Shown here: positions 44,006-52,900 of the stretch, piece after piece | Position numbering within the stretch: the stretch's first letter is position 1 | Layout: every line of letters begins with the position of its first letter | NCBI GenBank assembly: GCA_003243445.1 | Contig: QFQQ01000036.1 | Location: forward strand, 1-64,000 | Reading direction: 5' to 3' | Source: Citrobacter freundii | GTDB taxonomy: Bacteria > Bacteroidota > Bacteroidia > Chitinophagales > Chitinophagaceae | Length of the DNA stretch: 64,000 nt | Translations under genes and position numbers: made by a program | The notes under the pieces: generated by a model | The model's input: the letters and a program-made list of their open reading frames with translations, nothing else | Told to the model about the DNA's origin: nothing | Database searches by the model: none

Positions 44006-44109
44006 CCCAAATCTGTATTCGCAGATTCCCTGAAAGCCTGTGCTGACAGGGTCCAATGGTTAAATCGAATTTTTAATCCCGGGCGTAAGTCCGGAAAAAC
44101 AGAGGTAAA
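44006..44109 (+). promoter_or_regulatory. Structured 5' leader of rpsF, candidate S6:S18 autoregulatory site
   Basis: Three hairpins lie between the predicted start and the ATG: AATCTG/CAGATT (44010-44027), CCTGT-GCTG-ACAGG (44037-44050), and CCGGGC-GTAA-GTCCGG with a GNRA tetraloop (44079-44094). S6 and S18 mRNA leaders are known to bind the S6:S18 complex for feedback in many bacteria. Whether this leader matches that motif is not established here. Confidence 0.45.
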
Positions 44110-44466
44110 ATGAACAATTACGAATTGATGGTGATTTTTACCCCGGTTTTGAGCGATGACGAGTTCAAGGCAGCACAAAAAAAATATGTTGCCCTGGTTA
44201 CCGAAAACGGTGGCTCTGTTGTAGCAGAAAACCCATGGGGTCTGAAATCACTGGCTTACCCGATCCAGAAAAAAACAACTGGTTTGTATTGGGTTCTTGA
44301 GTACAGCGCTCCTGCTGAATTCAACGAGAAGCTGAAAATCCAAATGCTGCGCGATGAGAGTATTCTCCGCCAGCTTTGCACTAAACTCGATAAATACGCC
44401 GTCGAGTACAATGCTAAGAAAAGAAGTGGTGTTAAAACCGGAACTGAAAAAGCAGTGGAGGCTTAA
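44110..44466 (+). CDS. rpsF: 30S ribosomal protein S6
   Basis: A 118-aa small-subunit protein that pairs with S18 on the platform. The N-terminus MNNYELMVIFTPVLSDDE and the central WGLKSLAYPIQKKTTGLYWV are typical of S6, and a short Lys/Gly/Val tail follows. It is the first gene of the rpsF-rpsR-rplI operon, with rpsR starting 5 bases after its stop codon. A consensus promoter and a structured leader precede it. Confidence 0.97.
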   Translation: MNNYELMVIFTPVLSDDEFKAAQKKYVALVTENGGSVVAENPWGLKSLAYPIQKKTTGLYWVLEYSAPAEFNEKLKIQMLRDESILRQLCTKLDKYAVEYNAKKRSGVKTGTEKAVEA

Positions 44467-44471
44467 TCATC

Positions 44472-44735
44472 ATGGCAAAGAACGAAATTAAATACCTGAC
44501 CGCCATTAAAAGTGACAAACGCGTTAAGAAGTTTTGCCGCTTTAAAAAATATGGCATCCGTTACATCGATTATAAAGATGTAGAATTCCTGAAAAAATTC
44601 CTGAACGAGCAGGGTAAATTACTCCCTCGCCGTCTTACCGGAAACAGCCTGAAATATCAGCGCAAAGTTTCTGATGCGGTGAAAAAAGCACGTCAGATGG
44701 CATTGTTGCCTTACGTAACAGATCTTTTAAAATAG
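44472..44735 (+). CDS. rpsR: 30S ribosomal protein S18
   Basis: An 87-aa small-subunit protein. FCRFKKYGIRYIDYKDVEFL and ILPRRLTGN-like LLPRRLTGNSLKYQRKV are diagnostic. There is no Zn-ribbon Cys quartet. It is translationally close to rpsF (5-base gap) and separated from rplI by a 90-base gap that contains a palindrome. Confidence 0.97.
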   Translation: MAKNEIKYLTAIKSDKRVKKFCRFKKYGIRYIDYKDVEFLKKFLNEQGKLLPRRLTGNSLKYQRKVSDAVKKARQMALLPYVTDLLK

Positions 44736-44753
44736 GCGAAATCATCCCTAACC

Positions 44754-44786
44754 TTGTCCCGGGCCTGACCCGGGATCTGCGGACAA
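44754..44786. repeat. Palindrome inserted between rpsR and rplI
   Basis: TCCCGGG-CCTGA-CCCGGGA (44757-44775) lies inside a wider TTGTCC...GGACAA pair (44754-44786). The sequence is of the kind found in dispersed intergenic repeats, and the 90-base gap is large for this operon. No T-tract follows, so it is not an obvious terminator. Confidence 0.55.
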
Positions 44787-44825
44787 TGAAGCCTTTTAAT
44801 TCATTGGGATAAAAAACAATCAAAA

Positions 44826-45272
44826 ATGGAAATCATCTTAATTCAGGATGTTGACAATCTGGGCGCGGCCAACGAAGTTGTAAGCGTAAAGAGTGGTTAT
44901 GCACGTAACTTCCTGCTTCCCCGCAAGCTTGCTGTGGAGAACAATCCGAGCAATGCAAAACAACTGGAAGAAAGGTTGAAACAGGTGCGTAAGAAGGAAG
45001 AAAAAATGCTGGCTGAGATCAATAACGTCATTGCTAAACTGAAAGAAGCTCCGTTGAAACTCGGTGCTAAAACAGGTACAAGCGGTAAGATCTTTGGTAG
45101 CGTAACTTCTCTGCAGATCAGCCGTGCGATCCGTGAGCAACGCGGTTACGAGATCGATCGTCGCAAGATCAGCATCGCTGATGAAGTGAAAGAACTGGGA
45201 AGCTATAAAGCAAATATCGACTTCGGAAGTGGCCACTCAACTGAGGTAGAATTTGAAGTTGTTGCTGAATAA
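44826..45272 (+). CDS. rplI: 50S ribosomal protein L9
   Basis: 148 aa. The N-terminal domain MEIILIQDVDNLGAANEVVS and VKSGYARNFLLPRKLAV is the L9 signature. A long connecting helix (about 45-75) leads to the C-terminal domain with KIFGSVTSLQISRAI. Length is standard. A strong terminator follows 21 bases after the stop codon. Confidence 0.98.
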   Translation: MEIILIQDVDNLGAANEVVSVKSGYARNFLLPRKLAVENNPSNAKQLEERLKQVRKKEEKMLAEINNVIAKLKEAPLKLGAKTGTSGKIFGSVTSLQISRAIREQRGYEIDRRKISIADEVKELGSYKANIDFGSGHSTEVEFEVVAE

Positions 45273-45292
45273 TCTTTCTGAAAATACCCGTT

Positions 45293-45322
45293 AAAGCCCC
45301 TCTTTTTGAGGGGCTTTCTTTT
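45293..45322 (+). terminator. Terminator of the rpsF operon
   Basis: AAAGCCCCTC-TTTTT-GAGGGGCTTT is a perfect 10-bp stem, followed by CTTTTG. Confidence 0.92.
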
Positions 45323-45540
45323 GCCCTAGCAGCTAAAAATCAGCCGCTTAAACCCCAAACCCGCTACCCGTAAGGGCTTCAGCCAAATATTTTGATATAT
45401 GTCAGAAAAAAAGCTCTACATTCGTAGTGATTTGGTGTTCTTTACAGTTTCACAAGTCCTGAACGTTTCGAAAAAACGGTAAATGTTCATTGGTTACTGT
45501 CAGCTGTTGACACTTTTAGTTTTTTTTAAAATTTCTCAAA

Positions 45541-45942
45541 ATGAACATTTACGTTGGAAACCTCAGTTGGAACCTGAAAGACCAGGACCTGTTAAACCTT
45601 TTTGCTTCACACGGCGAAGTTGCTTCTGCTAAAATCGTTCTTGACAAATTCACTAACCGCAGTAAAGGTTTTGGATTTGTTGAAATGACAAACGATGATC
45701 AGGCTCAGGCTGCGATCAGTGCTTTGAATGGTACTGAAGTAGACGGTCGTAACATCGTAGTAAACGAAAGCCGTCCAAAACCTGAAGGTGGTTCTGGCGG
45801 TGGCGGTGGCTTCAAGAAAAGAAGCTTCGGCAGCGGCGGCGGCGGTGGCGGCTTTAAAAAAGGCGGCTCAGGCGGCGGCGGTTATAACAAAGGCGGCGGC
45901 GGTGGATACCGTGACCGTGGTGGATACGGCAACGATTATTAA
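45541..45942 (+). CDS. RNA-binding protein with RRM domain and Gly-rich tail
   Basis: 133 aa. One RNA-recognition motif (1-80) with RNP-2 IYVGNLSW and RNP-1 KGFGFVEM, then a tail of GGGG blocks interrupted by Lys/Phe/Tyr/Arg (about 85-133). Proteins of this layout are abundant in Bacteroidota and behave as RNA chaperones. The 268-base upstream gap (45273-45540) includes the rplI terminator and an A/T-rich leader with no clear promoter match. It is monocistronic with its own terminator. Confidence 0.93.
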   Translation: MNIYVGNLSWNLKDQDLLNLFASHGEVASAKIVLDKFTNRSKGFGFVEMTNDDQAQAAISALNGTEVDGRNIVVNESRPKPEGGSGGGGGFKKRSFGSGGGGGGFKKGGSGGGGYNKGGGGGYRDRGGYGNDY

Positions 45943-45965
45943 TCGAACTATATTCATACAAAGCG

Positions 45966-45995
45966 AAAGTCCTGCATAAATGCAGGACTTTTTTA
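45966..45995 (+). terminator. Terminator of the RRM gene
   Basis: AAGTCCTGCA-TAAA-TGCAGGACTT followed by TTTT: a perfect 10-bp stem. Confidence 0.92.
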
Positions 45996-46145
45996 TTTGG
46001 CGTTGTTGAAAGACAAACATGATCTGTATTCTGTCATCGTAAAAGATAAGTTCAATTTTCTTCCTGGCGAATTGCTCCGCAAACACATAGCAGTTATTCG
46101 CATTTTCCCCGCCTAATTTTGCTGCATCAACAACATGGCAATACG

Positions 46146-46973
46146 TCAACACTGTCCGGTGCCCAGGCTGTTTTTCAGCTGCTCCAGTTGTTCCAGAGGG
46201 AGACCTGTGCATTGCTGGATTATTTTTACAGAAAGTCCCGCTTCTATCATGTTCCTCGCAGTCTCAATAACTCCCTGTTGAAATCGCAAATCTTTTCTTA
46301 TATCATATACGATTGGCATTTTTTGTACCTCCTCTATTATTTTTTGTTGAAGATTATTATTGTCACGCAATCCACTTAAGATCTCCAGATCCCTGATCCT
46401 CTCTGCTATCTCTGATCCCTCAAGCGGTAATAATTTTTGAAGCTGTGTAAGTATCCGCCGTATGATCTGTCGCCGGTCATAACTATCTCCCCCGGCAAGA
46501 ATGGCCAACACAACTTCTTTTGATTTATCGGATCTCAAAAATATTTCCGGATCCATTTCCCTGATATCAATCATCCTGCACGCATAATGATTGCCATTAA
46601 AACTCACCGTATTCTTCATCGTCATTGGCCTCTCTCCTGTATAGATCACTGCGCTCACTACTTCCATATCATATTTCAGATGAAGCATAAAATCATAAGA
46701 AGCCATTCTCGCAGCCATTTTGCTATCATTCGTTGACTGAAACTCCAAATGAAAAATGAATGGCTCCTTCCCTTCTTCCTTCAGTAAAACCAATGTGTCT
46801 GTTTCCTTTTCAAGAATGTGTTGTCTTATTCTGTTAGGCATAGCCTCCGTTTTTAATTCCGTCTTGTTAAAAAAATAACTTAGCAGAAGCTGCCCCGGTC
46901 TCTCCAGATTCTCACGCAGTACTTTGTCGTATCTGCCATCACTCACACTTTCCACAAGCTGCTGCATCTGCAT
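46146..46973 (-). CDS. Rpn-family (PD-(D/E)XK) recombination-promoting nuclease / transposase-like protein
   Basis: 275 aa. SVSDGRYDKVLRENLERPGQ and ETDTLVLLKEEGKEPFIFHL followed by EFQSTND give the D-(E)xQ arrangement of the PD-(D/E)XK fold in Rpn-like proteins. The C-terminal part has FQQGVIETARNMIEAGLSVK and QCTGLPLEQLEQL, the helical region seen in this family. The frame reaches back to a GTG at 47015, but I favour the ATG at 46973, close to where similarity begins. No inverted repeats flank it. Such genes move and duplicate often, and their physiological role is unclear. Confidence 0.75.
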   Translation of the reverse strand: MQMQQLVESVSDGRYDKVLRENLERPGQLLLSYFFNKTELKTEAMPNRIRQHILEKETDTLVLLKEEGKEPFIFHLEFQSTNDSKMAARMASYDFMLHLKYDMEVVSAVIYTGERPMTMKNTVSFNGNHYACRMIDIREMDPEIFLRSDKSKEVVLAILAGGDSYDRRQIIRRILTQLQKLLPLEGSEIAERIRDLEILSGLRDNNNLQQKIIEEVQKMPIVYDIRKDLRFQQGVIETARNMIEAGLSVKIIQQCTGLPLEQLEQLKNSLGTGQC

Positions 46974-47015
46974 GCAAAGTATCAATACACGAATTTGAAA
47001 CCATGGTGTTTTCAC

Positions 47016-47589
47016 CGGAGAAAAGATGTTTTTTCCTGATTTACTAAAAAGAATAAAACTCGATTAGATTTAGAAAATAGTTTATAATAGAAGATTCTAA
47101 AAATGATGAGCGATAAAATAAACGCGATCTGCGATAGTTCTATCTGCAATTACGCAAACACACATTGCCTCATCCGGATATAAAAACATAGGATATAATG
47201 TTGAACAATTGCAACATCTTTCCATCTGCATCATCTAACAAAAAAGTGTATTCATCCCTGAACAATTCTGATTTTCCCTGTTTAGTATTTCTGCTCTTTT
47301 TCACCGTATTATTAACCTAAACATATTACATCGCTAAACCGCTTATTAACAGTAAGGTATACTCCTTAACAGATTCTAAGATCTACATTAGGTCATTTCT
47401 AATGCATTCACCCTTCATAATCAACATAGAAATCCTACCTTTCAATTATTCGCTTTCAGTCCTTTCAATCGGACCGGCGAATGGCCCATTTTCAGGCCCG
47501 ATGTTTGACAAACATAGGCGTGTGTAGATTATGCCACAGGCATATTGATAGCGAGCGCCATTATTAATCTAAACCAAGAGGAGAAACTC
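47016..47589. other. Gene-free intergenic region
   Basis: About 570 A/T-rich bases between the Rpn-like gene and the GT/HAD fusion gene. I see no coding frame, no strong hairpin and no full TTG/TAnnTTTG promoter. A good ribosome-binding sequence AAGAGGAGA lies just before the ATG at 47590, unusual for this phylum. Confidence 0.6.
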
Positions 47590-48966
47590 ATGCTCACAGT
47601 GATTATTCCAGCACTGAATGAAGAAAAAACTATTGCACAGGTTATCAAATTTTGTTTTGCGGACAAACTGGTTTCAGAAGTGATCGTGGTAGATGATACA
47701 TCAGAAGACAATACTGTATCTATTGCCAAAGAAGCGGGCGCAAAAGTATTGATCAGCGCGGTAAGAGGAAAAGGCATTTCTATGAAAGACGGCATTGATG
47801 CAGCTACAAACGATTTTGTCGTATTCCTTGACGCGGATATTGATCCATACCCGGAACATTCCATCAGCAAACTCGCTACACCCCTGTTCGAAGACAGGGC
47901 CGATTTTGTGAAAGGCGCTTTCGCAAGAAATGCCGGCCGCGTTACAGAACTCGTGGCAAAGCCATTGCTGACCATTTTATTCCCCGGTCTCGCCCATTTT
48001 TCCCAACCGCTTAGCGGTATGATCGCCGGGAAAAAAGCATTCTTCCAGAAAATTGATTTTTTCAACGACTATGGTGTTGACATAGGTATATTGATCGACA
48101 TGTATCTGATGAAAGCGCGCGTGGAAGAGGTAAATATTGGCTATATTGAAAACAAAAGCAAGCCCTGGGAAGCATTGGGTAAAATGAGCAGGGAAGTATC
48201 CCGTGCAATACTCAGTAAAGCCCAGCGTCAGCATAGCAACGAATTGTCGTTAGAAAGCGTAAATTCGTTGGAAGCCATCCAGAGAGAAATGAACAATGTG
48301 CTTCGTGAAAATCTCTCTTCCTACCATAAGATGCTGATCCTTGACATGGATGATACGATCCTGAAGAAAAGGTTCATCAATGAATGCGCAGATGCATTCG
48401 GCTTCCGCGCAAAACTGGATGAACTCCGGTTCAATGAAAAAGACTCTATCATCCTTACTAAGCGTATCGGTTTGCTATTAAAAAACCGTACCATGGACGA
48501 ACTGCTGAACGTTGTAAGTAAAATGGAAATGGCAGAGAATATCCGCGAAATGGTGAAGCACTATAAAGAGCGCGGATACCTTGTTGGCATAGTAAGCCAC
48601 AGCTATACATTGATCACAAACTACGTGAAGCAACAGATCGGAGCTGATTTCTCTTTGGCACATCAGCTTGAGTTCTTTGAAGGAAAAGCGACCGGCGAAG
48701 TAAGCCTGCCTTCTTACTTTTTCGGATCGCCGGATAGTGTGTGCGGCCATTCATTCTGCAAAACCAATGTATTGCAGCATGTATGTGAGAAATACAATGT
48801 AAAAATGAAGAACTGTATTGCTGTCGGCGACAGTAAAGATGACCGTTGTATCATTACATACGCGGGGAAAGGCGTTGCATTCTGCACCACCGACGAAATG
48901 CTTGAAAAGATCGCTGATAAAAATATCCGTGAAAGAAACTTCGAGCCGCTATTGGAGCTTGCCTGA
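47590..48966 (+). CDS. Fusion of GT81-like glycosyltransferase and HAD phosphatase (candidate bifunctional glucosylglycerate synthase)
   Basis: 458 aa. Residues 1-205 are a GT-A glycosyltransferase with VIIPALNEEKTIAQV, the nucleotide-sugar Asp motif DADID (81-85), and FVKGAFARNAGRVTELVAKP with FSQPLSG and YGVDIGILIDM. These closely follow glucosyl-3-phosphoglycerate synthases (GT81). Residues 247-440 are a HAD phosphatase with nucleophile D252 and D254 in LDMDDT, GIVSHS as motif II, a candidate motif III Lys, and GDSKDD (413-418) as motif IV. Together they could make and dephosphorylate glucosyl- or mannosyl-3-phosphoglycerate to yield a compatible solute. The ATG at 47590 is preceded by a GAGGAGA site; the frame upstream starts at TTG. 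The next gene encodes a universal stress protein, 47 bases away. Confidence 0.75.
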   Translation: MLTVIIPALNEEKTIAQVIKFCFADKLVSEVIVVDDTSEDNTVSIAKEAGAKVLISAVRGKGISMKDGIDAATNDFVVFLDADIDPYPEHSISKLATPLFEDRADFVKGAFARNAGRVTELVAKPLLTILFPGLAHFSQPLSGMIAGKKAFFQKIDFFNDYGVDIGILIDMYLMKARVEEVNIGYIENKSKPWEALGKMSREVSRAILSKAQRQHSNELSLESVNSLEAIQREMNNVLRENLSSYHKMLILDMDDTILKKRFINECADAFGFRAKLDELRFNEKDSIILTKRIGLLLKNRTMDELLNVVSKMEMAENIREMVKHYKERGYLVGIVSHSYTLITNYVKQQIGADFSLAHQLEFFEGKATGEVSLPSYFFGSPDSVCGHSFCKTNVLQHVCEKYNVKMKNCIAVGDSKDDRCIITYAGKGVAFCTTDEMLEKIADKNIRERNFEPLLELA

Positions 48967-49013
48967 TGAAATAAATTAATACCGCTGGTATTGTAACCTA
49001 AAAACTAGTGCCT

Positions 49014-49841
49014 ATGCCAAACAAATTGTATAACATCCTTGTGCCGGTAGATTTCACTGCGAAAAACAAATGGGCTATTGCAAAAGCATTGGAACTCTCC
49101 AATACTTTTCATTGCAATGTTCACCTGGTTTACGTGAACAGGAAAAACAATTCGCGGGCGGGCGGGACAAAGAACCAGGAATTGATCCTTCGTAAACTGG
49201 ATCATCTTAAATCACTTTATAAACATCAGCTTTGCGGTGAAGGCACGCTGGAGATAAGTGTGCTGAATGGAAATCTCAAGCAACAACTGACGGATTATAT
49301 CCAGCAATACGAAATGGATATCGTAGTGGTGGGTTTATCAAAATTCAACCTGTTGGACCGTATCGCTTCATCCGTTTCTATCAGCAGACTTGCGAAGAAA
49401 ACACAGGTCCCTGTACTGGGCGTAAGAGCGAGCGGACTGGTATGTCACTATAAAAAGATCGTATTGCCTGTATCCGGTGAACTTCCAATGCGTCAGATCA
49501 GGCTGGCTGCTTTGCTTGGCCGCGCATTCAAGTCAACCGTTTATTTTGTTTCGCTTCGCAAACATGCTGAAGGGAAAAATCAGAACGTGATTGATATGGC
49601 GCTCGAGCTGGTACAAAGCATTTCAACCATACCGGTGCAATGCTTCCTGCTGGAGGGTCAGAACCTTGCGCAAAGCACGCTGGAATTTTCGAAGAAGATC
49701 AATGCAGATCTGATCATGGTCAACCCGGTGAAAGACTTCCGCTTGCCAGGATTGTGGAACAGGATAACAAATAAGCTCCTGTCCTACGGATCCAGGATCC
49801 CGGTTGTTACCGTCGCCGCCAAACACTCACAACACGAATGA
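49014..49841 (+). CDS. Universal stress protein, tandem UspA domains
   Basis: 275 aa with two USP folds. The first (about 4-140) opens with NILVPVDFTAKNKWAIAKAL and has DIVVVGLSKFNLLDRI. The second (about 145-270) has YKKIVLPVSGELPMRQIRLA and ends LSYGSRIPVVTV. The G-2x-G-9x-G-(S/T) ATP site is not clear in either copy. I start at the ATG at 49014; a GTG two codons earlier is also possible. It is likely co-transcribed with the glycosyltransferase/HAD gene and shares the terminator at 49904. Confidence 0.88.
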   Translation: MPNKLYNILVPVDFTAKNKWAIAKALELSNTFHCNVHLVYVNRKNNSRAGGTKNQELILRKLDHLKSLYKHQLCGEGTLEISVLNGNLKQQLTDYIQQYEMDIVVVGLSKFNLLDRIASSVSISRLAKKTQVPVLGVRASGLVCHYKKIVLPVSGELPMRQIRLAALLGRAFKSTVYFVSLRKHAEGKNQNVIDMALELVQSISTIPVQCFLLEGQNLAQSTLEFSKKINADLIMVNPVKDFRLPGLWNRITNKLLSYGSRIPVVTVAAKHSQHE

Positions 49842-49844
49842 GGC

Positions 49845-49999
49845 GCAAATGAGCGCGGATGATCACGAATAGTGTCTTATAGTATTTGACCAATATGAAA
49901 AGAAAAGGTCGCTCAGAATTTCCGAGCGACCTTTTTGTTTGTTCAATTATGTCATTAGCTATTCGCGTTCATCTGTGTCCATTCGCGCATTATTCGCGA
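49845..49999. repeat. Paired GAATGAGCGCG-type repeats flanking a terminator
   Basis: GCGCAAATGAGCGCGGATG (left, from about 49847) and its rough complement CATCTGTGTCCATTCGCGC (right, near 49970) flank the bidirectional terminator. Related ATTCGCG/ATTCGTG tracts lie at 3764-3796 and 33813-33846, also next to terminators. Confidence 0.55.
49901..49936. terminator. Bidirectional terminator between the usp gene and the macroglobulin gene
   Basis: AAAGGTCGCTC (49904-49914) pairs with GAGCGACCTTT (49924-49934) and has T-tracts on both strands. Confidence 0.9.
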
Positions 50000-52900
50000 A
50001 TGATGCGAATTGTACCAGCTCCATTATAGGAATGATATTCGCCATTATACATCGCATCCGCACTTACCGGCCCCATTTTATACTGCCCCGGGGAAACGGC
50101 ACGGACTGCATAATAGTAAGTCTGTTTGTTATTATAAGAATCTACAAACAAATGCAGTCTGTCATCACGCACATCTATGGCTGTTGGATTGGATGCATCT
50201 TTGATCCAGTCCATTCCAGGGATCTCTTTTGTTCGGGGGTTTTCAATTTCAAAACCTGCAGGAAGAAGGTCGGTGATCACAATGTTCTCGACATTTCCTG
50301 AGAAAGTTTTTTCCAGTGTTATACCGATGATCACGAGATCATTTTGCTTGAAGGTGTTACCGGAGATCGGTGTTCCGAATCTGTCAAAGAAGCGTTTTCT
50401 TACTTTCAGATAGCTGTCTTCCTCAACATAATCTCCCGTTGCGCTGATACCTTCAGCTTCCCAGAAGTAATACAGGTCACCGGTTCCTTTCGTTACAATC
50501 TGGATATTAGTACCATTCAATACCGCTTTATTTCCATGCCATTGACCGTTATCTGCTTTGCCAACAGTTTTTCCATTCACTTTCACCTCCGCCGTAACGG
50601 TGGAATTATTAGCGCTCCTCGCGTGCTTACCAAGCGCCAGGAAAGAAAACGCCCTTTCCTGCGTGCTGAGCCAGCTACGGGATCTGAGTTTCTCTGCTAC
50701 ATGCTTGATCATCACGCCAACCTGTTTATTACCCGGATCAACTTCAAGCAATGCATTCAGCGCAATTGCTTCATCGCGTATTGCAGAATAGAAGCTACCG
50801 CCGGTTTGCGGCACTGATTCTTCGCCAGTGAATGAACCAGGCAACATTGCCATAAATGATTTCCTGTCGCCAGCTGTTGCGTATGCTGCAGATAAGAGAT
50901 AGCGGCTATCCAATGCAAGCACCGATGGATTCGATTTGTAATAGTTCATCGCAGGAATATTTGTTCTTCCCGCAAGCGCCAGTACATACAAACCATAGGC
51001 AACTTCCTTGGGAGCGATTTTCTTCTGCTGATCACGATTATAGTAATAAATGATCAGCTCCCGGTTCTTGAGGCGGTTATTGATATAGCTCAGCATTGTT
51101 TCGATCAGGCTGTTATCTACATCAAACCCTGCTTTTCTTGCTTCCAGTAAGAAGTGGGCGGCATACACCGTCGTCCACCAATCCTCTTTCCCCTCTCCAT
51201 CCCAAAGCGTGACCGCGCCGTTGTAGAGCTGACGCATTTTTATTTTACGGATCGCTTCCAGCACATTTGTATTGGCATTAGTTTTCTCCTTGCCGCCCAG
51301 CTGCATGAGGTCAGCCAGATCGCTATAATACAGTTGCGGGAATGCGGCAGAAACGGTCTGTTCAGTGCATCCGTAGGGATACTGAACAAGATAGCGAAGC
51401 TGCTCACCCAGCTCAAGCACAGGTGACCTGCTGACCGTCAGTTTATAATTCGCGCTGGATGCAATAAAGTCGCTAAAACCGATATTAACAGCCTGCGTGC
51501 TGCCGCCCACGATCTTTCCGCTGCCGGTACGCTTTTGCAAGGTGGATGCGGGCCGTATGCTGATCTCCGTTTCATCCTCAAACTTCTCACCCGCTCCATT
51601 CGCCTGGATCTTCACCTTCCCGATACCGATCACCGGATCTGCCACGATACGGAATGTGGCACGGCCTTCAGATTTTGCATTCACCGGGATCGACTCCGCT
51701 GCTCCGCCCACAACCCTGATGCCGCCTTCAACTTTGATATTCGCGGATACGGTTGTTGCCTTATCCGTTGTGTTACTAAGCGTCACCGGAACACTCACCG
51801 TATCGCCGGGGCTCAGGAATCTTGGCAATGCAGTGCTGAGTACGATCGGATCAGCAACTGTCATGGTATTCTCCCCTGAACCAAACTTTTGTCCTTTATA
51901 AGAAACGGCCATCAGGCGGATCTCACCACTGAACTGCGGGATATCGATCTCAAACTCGGCATTACCGCTTCCGTCTGCTTTTTTGATACCACTCCAGTAG
52001 CTTACCACTTTGATCCTTTTCGCAGGCATGGGATTCACGCGGCGATCCATACTCAATTCACCATCACCACCGGTACTGCTTGTTCTTGCACGGACTTCAG
52101 CAAACAGCAACGGATACAGGTCAAAGGCATTTACCTGCAACGCTCTTTGCTGATAGAAATAATTGTATGGATCCGGTGTTTTGAAATCACTCACCTGTAA
52201 TACGCCATTATCCACTGCGGCAAGCGTTACATAACTACCCGGAGCCGCTTTTACTCGTATCTTCTGAAGTGTTTTTGAACGTACAGTTTTCTGCGCGTCG
52301 ATGGTCACCGGGATAAGCCTGCTCTTCTCCTCTACTTTTACATTCTGGAAGCCATGAGCGACCGTCAATGGAATATCCGATACTTCATGCGGCTTGATCA
52401 GGGTTGCAGTGATGTACACATTCGGCACATGCTCACCGGTAAGTTTCAGATCAAGACTTGCTGAACGCTCAGGAACGTCTACATACTGATGAGAGATCAA
52501 ATGATCCGTTTCCATTGTCACCAGCATACGCCCACTGAATGGTGTTTTGAACAATGCCTTTACCGACTCGCCTGCTTCGTAAGATTTTTTCTCCAGGGAA
52601 ATATCAATGTTCCCTTCATTATTTACTTCAAAAGAATTGTTATCACCACCCCAGCTTCCATAGCTGTAAAAACTGCGGCTTACATAACTGTTCGCGCCTG
52701 AACGATACACCCTTACTTCATAATCACCAGGTGAGCGCGGAATATAGTTGAATACCGTTCCTTCACCAATATTCAACTGCACTTCCGTCATCATCTTGTC
52801 CTGTTTCTGTGATTCATAACGGAAATAACTTCCGCTCTTTGAAAGCACAGTACGGTACTCGTGCTTGATCACCTGCACACGCGCGGTTGAATTAGACACC

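Noticed and set aside
45788..45979. Ala-rich frame inside the Gly-rich tail of the RRM gene
   Set aside because: It is the out-of-frame reading of GGC repeats that encode the RRM tail; no independent signals.
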